Source: Hellea sp.
GTDB lineage: Bacteria; Pseudomonadota; Alphaproteobacteria; Caulobacterales; Maricaulaceae
Length of the DNA: 60,720 nucleotides
Assembly (NCBI GenBank): GCA_020627655.1
Contig: JAHDGM010000012.1
Location: 1 to 60,720, forward strand
Reading direction: 5' to 3'
Of this stretch, positions 9,619 through 16,978 are shown piece by piece. The position numbers and the translations under genes are program-made. The notes below the pieces were generated by a model. That model had not been told where the DNA came from. It did no database searches and worked only from the letters and a program-made list of their open reading frames with translations. Every line of letters begins with the position of its first letter. Position 1 is the first letter of the stretch.

Positions 9619-10869
9619 CTAATGCAAATTGGGCTGTGCGCCCTGTCCCTTTTCATCGATCATCAGCCCGCGGCTAAAGCGATCCATACGATAGTGTTTT
9701 GCAGTTTCATGAGGCATATCCGTTGCGATGAGCTGGGCAAAACAATAACCAGATGCGGGTGTTGCTTTAAAGCCGCCATAACACCAACCGCCATTAAAAT
9801 AGAGACCGTCGATATGTGTTTTGTCGATGATCGGAGATCCGTCCATAGACATGTCCATAATCCCGCCCCACATACGCAGAAGGCGAGCCTTCCCAATCAT
9901 AGGCATCAGAGACACCCCGCCTTCGCAAACATCTTCAACAACGGGCAGGTTCCCGCGCTGTGCGTAGCTGTTATACCCGTCAATATCACCCCCAAATACA
10001 AGTCCGCCTTTATCTGACTGACTCACGTAAAAATGGCCTGCGCCGTAAGTGATGACGCCGGGTATAAGGGGTTTCAAACCTTCGGAAACAAAAGCCTGTA
10101 AGACATGGCTTTCCATTGGCAGGCGCATGCCGGCCATAGACATAACGCGGGAGGATGATCCAGCGACTGCCACACCGATTTTGCTGGCTTTGATTTGCCC
10201 TCTGCTTGTTTCAACTCCGCTGCAGATACCATCATTGATGATGAAACCGGTGACCTCGCAATTTTCGATTATGTCCACGCCTTGTTGATCTGCGCTTCGG
10301 GCATAACCCCAGGCAACTGCATCATGGCGCACAGTGCCGCCTCTAGGCTGCATCAATCCGCCTTTAATCGGAAATCGTGCATTATCAAAATTAAGAAACG
10401 GGCACATCTTACGCAGAGCCGCTTGATCCAGTAAAACAGGGTCTGCCCCGTTTAGCGCCATAGCATTTCCGCGTCTCACATAAGCGTCTCGCTGTGGGTC
10501 TGAATGGTACAGATTTATAATCCCGCGCTGAGAAACCATGGAATTATAGTTTAGCTCCCGCTCTTGATTCTCCCAGAGTTTAAGCGAAAATTCGTAAAAA
10601 CCTTCATTTTCATGCAGCATATAGTTCGAACGTATAATCGTTGTATTTCGTCCAACATTGCCGCCGCCAATCCAGCCTTTTTCCAGAACAGCAACTTTAT
10701 GATGCTTAAATGTCTTTGCCAGATAATGGGCCGTTGCAAGGCCATGACCGCCGCCGCCGACAATTATAATATCATATTCTGGTTTGGGATCGGCTTTACG
10801 CCAAGCGGGTTTCCATCCTTTATGACCCGTAAGGCCCTGCCGTAGAATTTGTAAAGCGTTATAGCGCAT
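9619..10869 (-). CDS. soxB: sarcosine oxidase, beta subunit
   Basis: The FAD/FMN-bearing catalytic subunit of sarcosine oxidase, 416 residues from the chosen start. A longer reading to 10890 is possible, but the ATG at 10869 gives the family-typical beginning M-R-Y-N-A-L-Q-I-L-R-Q-G and has GGTGA just upstream. The FAD-binding motif I-I-V-G-G-G-G-H-G-L-A lies at about residues 34-44. The C-terminal G-G-W-C-Y-G-G-F-K-A-T-P-A-S-G is the flavin and substrate pocket region. First gene of the soxBDAG-phzF operon, divergent from the acyl-CoA synthetase across 127 bases. Confidence 0.94.
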   Translation of the reverse strand: MRYNALQILRQGLTGHKGWKPAWRKADPKPEYDIIIVGGGGHGLATAHYLAKTFKHHKVAVLEKGWIGGGNVGRNTTIIRSNYMLHENEGFYEFSLKLWENQERELNYNSMVSQRGIINLYHSDPQRDAYVRRGNAMALNGADPVLLDQAALRKMCPFLNFDNARFPIKGGLMQPRGGTVRHDAVAWGYARSADQQGVDIIENCEVTGFIINDGICSGVETSRGQIKASKIGVAVAGSSSRVMSMAGMRLPMESHVLQAFVSEGLKPLIPGVITYGAGHFYVSQSDKGGLVFGGDIDGYNSYAQRGNLPVVEDVCEGGVSLMPMIGKARLLRMWGGIMDMSMDGSPIIDKTHIDGLYFNGGWCYGGFKATPASGYCFAQLIATDMPHETAKHYRMDRFSRGLMIDEKGQGAQPNLH

Positions 10870-10996
10870 AGTTTCACCATAGCAGGCCAACTATCATTCG
10901 ATAGACCGATAAGTAACATTAAGAGCGGTAAATAACTCATCCCGATATTGCGAAAATTCACATGGCCTGTCACAACAAGAAAAAATATGGGGAAAA

Positions 10997-12619
10997 ATGA
11001 TGAATGCATATGATCAGCTAGAGATGAATGCTGCGAATTATGTACCGTTATCAGTAACAAGCTTTCTGGACCGTACAGCCGACATTTATCCGCATCGTCA
11101 GGCTGTTGTTTATAATGACCGCAGCTATACATGGGCCGAGACCAGAGGGCGGTGCCGCCAATTAGCTGCAGCTTTAAATGCTCGCGGACTTGGTAGAAAC
11201 GATACTGTATCTGTACTCCTGCACAACACGCCAGAGATGTTTGAATGTCAGTTCGGCGTGCCTATGGCGGGCTGCGTGTTAAACTCGGTCAATACGCGGC
11301 TGGATGCTGATACAATTGCGTATATAATTGACCATGCTGAAAGCCAGGTTTTTATTACAGATAGAGAACTTTACCCTGTTCTTGCTGCCGCACTCGAGAT
11401 TAGTAATCTAAGTCCGGATGTCATTATCGTTGATGACGCCTATGCTGATAACAAGCCTGATATCCCGAGCGGATCACTCACCTATGAGAACTTTATTGGT
11501 GCTCAAAGCCCTGACACAATTCCAGAACCGATTGCCGATGAATGGCAAGCTATGGCGCTAAATTATACATCCGGCACAACTGGTCGTCCTAAAGGTGTCG
11601 TCTATCATCACCGTGGTGCTTACCTGATGGCTATGGGGACAGTCGCCAGCTGGGCTCTGCCGATGCATCCTCGCTATCTTTATACGGTCCCGATGTTTCA
11701 CTGTAATGGCTGGGGGCATGGCTGGACCATGACTCTCATGGCAGGAACGATTGTGTGTTTACGCCACTTTTCACCTGAGAAATTCTTTGAGCAGGCGGGC
11801 AAATATAACATCACGCATTTTGGCGGCGCGCCTATCATCATGAACATGCTCGCCAGTGCGCCTGAGGATATCAAACCGAACTTTAAACATACCGTAAAAG
11901 CTATGACTGCTGGCGCTCCGCCGCCTGCCAGTGTGCTCGAAGCTATGGCTCATATGGACTATGAAATCATGCATGTTTACGGCCTGACTGAAACTTATGG
12001 GCACGTCCTTCAGGCTTCTCCCCAAGAAGAATGGTCCGCAAAGTCGATTTCTGATCAGGCGGAGCTGAATGCTCGCCAAGGCGTTATCTTTACTAACCTT
12101 GAAGCTGCCCGGGTTGTTGGCGAAGATGGTGAGCCTGTTCCGCATGACGGAGAAAGTATGGGCGAAATCGTCATGCGCGGTAATGTGGTGATGAAGGGTT
12201 ATCTTAAAGACCATGCGGCAACAGCCGAGGCATTTAAAGACGGTTGGTTCCAATCGGGTGATTTGGGCGTCGTGTATCCTGATGGTTATATTCAACTCAA
12301 AGATCGGGCTAAGGATATCATTATTTCAGGTGGTGAAAATATCTCATCGGTCGAAGTTGAGAACACCCTTTATAAGCATCCTGCCGTTGATGTAGCGGCT
12401 GTCGTCGCTATGCCTGATGACAAATGGGGGGAAGTGCCTTGTGCTTTTATTGAACTTGTTGCGGGTTCTAATGTTACGGAGCAAGAATTGATTGATCACT
12501 GCGGCAATAATATGGCCCGGTTTAAACGGCCCAAGAAAATCATATTTGGGGAATTGCCTAAAACCGCGACGGGTAAGATTCAAAAGAAAGTTTTGAGAGA
12601 GCGAGCAAAATCCAGTTAA
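10997..12619 (+). CDS. AMP-dependent acyl-CoA synthetase (medium-chain / DmdB-like)
   Basis: A 540-residue member of the ANL superfamily that activates a carboxylic acid via an acyl-adenylate. The P-loop-like motif Y-T-S-G-T-T-G-R-P-K-G is near residue 190. Y-G-L-T-E-T-Y-G is near 330, the hinge K-D-R-A-K-D-I-I-I-S-G-G-E near 435 and the catalytic Lys of P-K-T-A-T-G-K near 526. The T-V-P-M-F-H-C-N-G-W segment places it with medium-chain acyl-CoA and methylmercaptopropionate-CoA ligases; the dimethylsulfoniopropionate-degrading DmdB is one such enzyme, but no other dmd gene is here. GGGG precedes the start by 4 bases. It overlaps convergent tmpB-like by 4 bases (TTAA). Confidence 0.87.
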   Translation: MMNAYDQLEMNAANYVPLSVTSFLDRTADIYPHRQAVVYNDRSYTWAETRGRCRQLAAALNARGLGRNDTVSVLLHNTPEMFECQFGVPMAGCVLNSVNTRLDADTIAYIIDHAESQVFITDRELYPVLAAALEISNLSPDVIIVDDAYADNKPDIPSGSLTYENFIGAQSPDTIPEPIADEWQAMALNYTSGTTGRPKGVVYHHRGAYLMAMGTVASWALPMHPRYLYTVPMFHCNGWGHGWTMTLMAGTIVCLRHFSPEKFFEQAGKYNITHFGGAPIIMNMLASAPEDIKPNFKHTVKAMTAGAPPPASVLEAMAHMDYEIMHVYGLTETYGHVLQASPQEEWSAKSISDQAELNARQGVIFTNLEAARVVGEDGEPVPHDGESMGEIVMRGNVVMKGYLKDHAATAEAFKDGWFQSGDLGVVYPDGYIQLKDRAKDIIISGGENISSVEVENTLYKHPAVDVAAVVAMPDDKWGEVPCAFIELVAGSNVTEQELIDHCGNNMARFKRPKKIIFGELPKTATGKIQKKVLRERAKSS

Positions 12620-13176
12620 GCCTCAGCACCCCAGGCTTTGCGCGTAAAAACCTCTTCGACCATAGGCCGGAAGTGTTCAAGCTCGAAAGTATCATAGTCC
12701 GGGTCGAAAGATGTCTGATCCCAGCGTTCACAAAACATCACGGCTGCGTCAAAATGCTCATGACCGGCAAATTTCTGCCGGGCTTCCGGGTCGAGCCCCA
12801 CTTTGTCAGCGTAATATTTATATTGAAAAATACCATGATGCTGTACCACCCAGGCGCATTCTTCGCGCACATAGGGCCGCAAAATATTAGCGGCAAGGCT
12901 GTCATGATTATAGGGGGCCAGGTCATCACCAATGTCATGAACCAGAGCTGAGACGATCCAGTCTATGTCAGCGCCATCACGCTCAGCGCGTGTAGCTGAT
13001 TGCAGGCTGTGTTCCAGGCGGTCAATTTTGTAACCGGCCAGAGAATTACGAAGCCCGGCAAGAGCATCCATGATCCGGTTTGGCAGTTCTTTGGCATATT
13101 CGGCTTCATGCGCAGCCAGAAAAGCATAGTCTTCCTCAGTGCCATCGGACATTTTAGTAAAGGATACAGTATCCAT
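12616..13176 (-). CDS. HD-domain protein, TmpB/PhnZ-like mixed-valence diiron oxygenase candidate
   Basis: A 186-residue HD-domain protein that standard annotation would call a phosphohydrolase. Candidate metal ligands are H56, H80-D81, H91, H113 or H114, and D153 (in R-W-D-Q). The 24-residue spacing from the first His to the HD pair equals that of the P-C-bond-cleaving oxygenase PhnZ. It lies 5 bases downstream of a TmpA-like 2OG oxygenase. In the published TmpA/TmpB pathway the HD enzyme splits (R)-1-hydroxy-2-(trimethylammonio)ethylphosphonate to glycine betaine and phosphate. Neighbouring betaine-degrading genes fit that product. The start at 13176 follows the tmpA-like stop; a longer reading to 13242 would overlap it. 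Assignment to TmpB is by context and residue pattern, not proof. Confidence 0.7.
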   Translation of the reverse strand: MDTVSFTKMSDGTEEDYAFLAAHEAEYAKELPNRIMDALAGLRNSLAGYKIDRLEHSLQSATRAERDGADIDWIVSALVHDIGDDLAPYNHDSLAANILRPYVREECAWVVQHHGIFQYKYYADKVGLDPEARQKFAGHEHFDAAVMFCERWDQTSFDPDYDTFELEHFRPMVEEVFTRKAWGAEA

Positions 13177-13181
13177 AATTT

Positions 13182-14312
13182 CTAACTTTCGCGCTGAACA
13201 AATGTTTCTGTGTGTCCCGTTGCCAAAAGGCGATAAAGACACTGAGGCCCATCATGATCGATATAGCAGCCCTGTAAGTGCCGATAGCCTTGTTTTCCGT
13301 TAAATGCGGTGCGGCCGTGGAATAAACGATAATTATTCATCATAAGCAGCGTACCGGGCTTGAAAGGGAACTGAATTTGAAACTTCAAATCATTAGCCAG
13401 TTCATGCATTCGACGGCGAGCAGCATAAAATATTGTTAAAGTATCAGGGTCAAGAGCCGGAACAAAATCAAGCCGCGGACTAAACCGAATATGATTGACG
13501 AAGCCGCGATAATCTCGGGCGATTAGCGGCGCCGTATCTTCATAAATTCCTGTTGGGCCATCATATCTAAAGCGAACAGGCACGGTTTCTAATATATCCG
13601 CCCATGCTTGATTTTCCTGAGCCAAGGCTTCGGCAACGGCCATTCCATCAACCAGCGTTGATAGTCCGCCCTGAACCTCATTGGCCAGACAATGAAGATA
13701 TTGAATACTCGGCACAGGCCAGCGATAAGGATTGTCTGTATGTGAAGCCAATGCAACGTCAGTATAAGCCAGATCTGTAGCGGAAGGCTTGGTTTCAACA
13801 TTGAATATTTCACCAAAATTAGTGTCCCGGAGAAACCCGAAACGCCGGGCGTGTTTCTTGAGGCTATCCCTATCTGTTGGCGTATTATCCATTATGCAAA
13901 AGGCATTTTCAAAATAGGCGGTCAAAAGTGCCTTCATCTCAGCCGGATCATCCAGAGCATTCCAGTCAAATCGCTTAAAGTTGAGATTCGAATTCCAGCT
14001 TTTTGGTAATGGGATGGTTTCCGGGTTGTCTGTTAAGCCGATCTCACGGGCTAGCTCTACTATATCGAAGATGCCCGCATACCCATCTGAAAACTTAATG
14101 GATAGCTTGTCATCCGCACTGATCTCAGCTGATTGAACAATTATGCTTGGATCAAGTTCTGCAGGCTCGTAAAGACGCTGATGGCTTATAGGGTCAAAAG
14201 CGTTGGTCTCAACAACCCGTTCGCGAAGCCATAAGGGGTGAAGAACTTTTCCAGCAAAACTTAATCCACCAGTTTTGGCATCAGCCTGTATATTACCAAT
14301 AGTCGCGGTCAT
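13182..14312 (-). CDS. Fe(II)/2-oxoglutarate oxygenase, TmpA-like (gamma-butyrobetaine hydroxylase family)
   Basis: A 376-residue member of the gamma-butyrobetaine/trimethyllysine hydroxylase family. The iron ligands are H191, D193 (H-T-D-N-P-Y) and H332; R334 or R343 can hold 2-oxoglutarate. The start is the ATG at 14312, with GGAGG 5 bases upstream, rather than the ATG at 14324. The N-terminal domain keeps the family's L-W-L-R-E-R motif, but the cysteines that bind zinc in gamma-butyrobetaine hydroxylase are replaced by other residues. Carnitine genes are absent, and an HD-domain TmpB-like gene follows directly, which favours hydroxylation of 2-(trimethylammonio)ethylphosphonate. A true gamma-butyrobetaine or another betaine hydroxylase remains possible. 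Confidence 0.75.
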   Translation of the reverse strand: MTATIGNIQADAKTGGLSFAGKVLHPLWLRERVVETNAFDPISHQRLYEPAELDPSIIVQSAEISADDKLSIKFSDGYAGIFDIVELAREIGLTDNPETIPLPKSWNSNLNFKRFDWNALDDPAEMKALLTAYFENAFCIMDNTPTDRDSLKKHARRFGFLRDTNFGEIFNVETKPSATDLAYTDVALASHTDNPYRWPVPSIQYLHCLANEVQGGLSTLVDGMAVAEALAQENQAWADILETVPVRFRYDGPTGIYEDTAPLIARDYRGFVNHIRFSPRLDFVPALDPDTLTIFYAARRRMHELANDLKFQIQFPFKPGTLLMMNNYRLFHGRTAFNGKQGYRHLQGCYIDHDGPQCLYRLLATGHTETFVQRES

Positions 14313-14427
14313 ATTGGCCTCCATGCTCGCGAGTCTTTACATCACCAATTTACGCAAAAATATGAATTAGAGGACTAAAAACTTCAGCATTAGGAGATTT
14401 TATTAGTACAGCGTGAAAGACTTATGT

Positions 14428-15351
14428 TCACTTATAGCCTGATGATTGAATAATCCAGTCGCGAACCAGTTCAGCATCTTTGGACAGTGGCCTAGTTTCA
14501 CTCCAAATCAAGTGAAATTGCGCACCTGTTTTCCATTCATGATCTCCGAAATATTGCAACAGACCTTGTTGAACAAGCGGCTCTACAATGTGTTGCCACC
14601 CGATAGCTACGCCTTCACCGGCCATTGCAGCCTGTACAACAAGAGCGTAATCGTTCAGGCGAAGCCCACCAGAGCGGTCTGATGTCTGCAAGTCTGACGC
14701 TATGGCAGATTTCGCCTTTAGCCATGCCGCCCAATTGGGGCGAGGACGATAGGGTTCTTCGAGGTGAATTTTTGGTAAAATAGCGAGAGCGTTTAAATCA
14801 GGTTCAATTCTATGGCGCTTTGCAAAAGCAGGGCTTAAAATAGGCTTTAAGAGTTCATCAGCAATAACCGCATTGTTGTACCCAGAAAATTTATTGCGCC
14901 CACGCCTTATGCCTAGGGATAAGCCTTCGGCATTTAAATCTATGTCTTTATCTGTAGTTTGAAGTCGCAGATCTATATTCGGAAAACGGTGATGAAAATC
15001 TGCAAGACGGGGAACCATCCAATAATTGGCAAACGCAGAGGATACTGAGAGTGTCACATATTTCCCCGATCGTTGACTTTCGATCAAGTTGACCGCTTCT
15101 TCAATACGGCGAAAACCATCGCTTACGCCATGACTGAGCCGCTCTCCGGCTTCCGTTAGTCGTATTTTTCGATGACTGCGATGAAACAGTTCCACATCGA
15201 GTGCTTGTTCTAACTTTCGAACTGACTGGCTAACGGCGGGTTGTGACACATTAAGCTCTTTTGCGGCTTCAGTGAATGAACCATGGCGACTTGCGGTCAG
15301 AAAGGCGACAAGGTGATGAACAGAGTCGATTTTCCTCAATAACTTTAGCAT
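14428..15351 (-). CDS. LysR family transcriptional regulator
   Basis: A 307-residue LysR regulator, GcvA-like in its helix-turn-helix: residues of about 15-60 include S-F-T-E-A-A-K-E-L-N-V-S-Q-P-A-V-S-Q, followed by the effector-binding domain. It lies 115 bases upstream of the tmpA-like gene on the same strand and is divergent from mttB-like, the classic layout for a LysR regulator controlling its neighbours. The ATG at 15351 sits inside a 25-bp inverted repeat and has no good Shine-Dalgarno sequence. A TTG four codons later is an alternative start. The inducer is unknown; a quaternary amine or its phosphonate would fit. Confidence 0.9.
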   Translation of the reverse strand: MLKLLRKIDSVHHLVAFLTASRHGSFTEAAKELNVSQPAVSQSVRKLEQALDVELFHRSHRKIRLTEAGERLSHGVSDGFRRIEEAVNLIESQRSGKYVTLSVSSAFANYWMVPRLADFHHRFPNIDLRLQTTDKDIDLNAEGLSLGIRRGRNKFSGYNNAVIADELLKPILSPAFAKRHRIEPDLNALAILPKIHLEEPYRPRPNWAAWLKAKSAIASDLQTSDRSGGLRLNDYALVVQAAMAGEGVAIGWQHIVEPLVQQGLLQYFGDHEWKTGAQFHLIWSETRPLSKDAELVRDWIIQSSGYK

Positions 15352-15369
15352 AATAATATATTATGCTAA
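15345..15369. promoter_or_regulatory. 25-bp inverted repeat, candidate LysR operator
   Basis: Two perfect 10-base arms, TTAGCATAAT and ATTATGCTAA, flank a 5-base spacer AATAT. Within it, T15351 and A15363 form the T-N11-A core typical of LysR-type binding sites. It lies between the divergent LysR gene and mttB-like, covering the start region of the regulator, which would suit autoregulation and activation of the mttB-dmgdh arm. Binding is inferred, not shown. Confidence 0.6.
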
Positions 15370-15443
15370 TCCCAAGAAATTACAAGCGTGACGGGTTGTT
15401 TAGGTGCTTTTAGTAAAAGTAAAACTAAGCCTAAAGGAAGTAT

Positions 15444-16976
15444 ATGCCTGAACGTTCTAGTCGACGCCGCTCAGCCAGAGGTCGGAATGCTCGTAAAAAC
15501 ACATCCGTTGCACCTGCTTATATTAAACGGCAGATTCCCTATTACGAGTTTCTAAGTGAAGAGAACCTAGTCAAACTAGAGGAGCAGGCAGACTGGATCA
15601 TACAGGAAGTCGGTATTGAATTTCGCGAAGACCCAGTTGCGCTTGAAATCTGGAAAGAAGCTGGAGCGGATGTGAAGGGTACTCGCGTTCGAGCTCCAAA
15701 AGGGATGGTTAGGGAACTTTGCCAAACCGTGCCCCATGAATTCACACAGCATTCCCGTAATCCAGACCGTTCAGTACGTATAGGCGGAGACAATGTTGTT
15801 TTCACGACAGTATATGGGCCGCCATTTGTACGAGATTTAGAAAAAGGTCGTCGCTACGGCACGATTGAAGACCTGCAAAATTTTGTAAAATTGACTTATA
15901 TGCTGCCGAGTTTGCATCATGCCGGTCATGTTCCCTGCGAGCCTTGCGATATTCCTGTGACGCACCGTCATCTCGATATTGTTTACACTCATATGAAATA
16001 TTCAGATAAACCATTTTTTGGATCGATCACTGAAAAGTCCAGGGCGCAAGACAGTGTGGACATGGCCAAGATTCTTTACGGCAAAGAATTCATGGAAAAC
16101 AACTGCGTCATCATGGGTAATGTGAACACCAATTCACCATTACTTGTGGATCGCGTCGTAACCGAGGCAATCCAAGTTTATTGCGGTGCTAATCAAGGGA
16201 TCATTGTTGCCCCGTTTATTCTCGGCGGCGCTATGGGGCCTGTAACAACGGCCGCATCAATTGCTCAAGCATTTGCCGAAGCTATGATGTGCGGAGCATT
16301 TTCACAGTTGGTGCGTCCCGGAGCGCCATTTGTGCTTGGAAACTTTCTATCCTCAATGAGCTTAAAATCCGGCGCGCCTACCTTTGGCACGCCTGAGCCT
16401 GTGATGTCGAACTATGTTATTGGCCAGCTTGCGCGTCGCTTAGGGGTACCCCTTCGGTGCGGCGGATCATTGACCGCCTCAAAAGTCACAGATGCACAAG
16501 CGGCAGCAGAAAGCGCAGACTCCATGTTGTCGACGGTGTTGGGCGGCGCGAATATTGTTGTTCACGCAGCAGGATGGCTTGAAGGTGGTCTTTGTGCCGG
16601 TTATGAAAAATTGATCGTCGATGCAGACAGGCTCGGGGGGTATAAGGTGATGCTCGAAGGTCTGCCAATGGATGAAAATGGTATCGGCAAGACGGCCTAT
16701 GATGATGTTGAACCGGGAGGGCATTTCTTGGGTTCAGCTCATACCATGCAAAATTACGAAACCGCCTATTATGACGCTCAAATGTCTGACAGTAAAAGCT
16801 GCGAACAATGGGAAGAAGATGGTTCTAAAAACACGGAACAACGTGCCTTTGAGCGTTGGAATCAACTACTCAAAGAATATGAAAGCGTCAAACCTGAACT
16901 TGATGCGGATAGGGACGGCGCGCTGCTGGATTTCATAGCTCGGCGTAAAATGGATATCGAGGAACGGTGGTATTAA
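15444..16976 (+). CDS. MttB-family methyltransferase, non-pyrrolysine (candidate betaine:corrinoid methyltransferase)
   Basis: A 510-residue member of the trimethylamine methyltransferase (MttB) superfamily. Archaeal MttB needs pyrrolysine at an in-frame TAG; this frame is open throughout without TAG, so it belongs to the non-Pyl branch, which includes glycine betaine methyltransferases (MtgB type). The Arg/Ser-rich start is followed by the conserved barrel with G-G-A-M-G-P-V-T and A-G-W-L-E-G-G segments. AAGGAA precedes the ATG. It is followed after 2 bases by dimethylglycine dehydrogenase, so glycine betaine to dimethylglycine is the most likely step. No corrinoid-binding protein or activase is in the window, so the methyl acceptor is unknown. 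Confidence 0.82.
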   Translation: MPERSSRRRSARGRNARKNTSVAPAYIKRQIPYYEFLSEENLVKLEEQADWIIQEVGIEFREDPVALEIWKEAGADVKGTRVRAPKGMVRELCQTVPHEFTQHSRNPDRSVRIGGDNVVFTTVYGPPFVRDLEKGRRYGTIEDLQNFVKLTYMLPSLHHAGHVPCEPCDIPVTHRHLDIVYTHMKYSDKPFFGSITEKSRAQDSVDMAKILYGKEFMENNCVIMGNVNTNSPLLVDRVVTEAIQVYCGANQGIIVAPFILGGAMGPVTTAASIAQAFAEAMMCGAFSQLVRPGAPFVLGNFLSSMSLKSGAPTFGTPEPVMSNYVIGQLARRLGVPLRCGGSLTASKVTDAQAAAESADSMLSTVLGGANIVVHAAGWLEGGLCAGYEKLIVDADRLGGYKVMLEGLPMDENGIGKTAYDDVEPGGHFLGSAHTMQNYETAYYDAQMSDSKSCEQWEEDGSKNTEQRAFERWNQLLKEYESVKPELDADRDGALLDFIARRKMDIEERWY

Positions 16977-16978
16977 GG

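Noticed and set aside
12616-14312. Carnitine biosynthesis or degradation operon
   Set aside because: Apart from the hydroxylase-family gene, no carnitine dehydrogenase, CaiABC or betainyl-CoA genes are present, while the HD-domain partner and betaine genes fit the phosphonate route better.
15444-16976. Pyrrolysine-dependent trimethylamine methyltransferase
   Set aside because: The reading frame has no internal TAG and has the full family length, so it belongs to the non-pyrrolysine branch.
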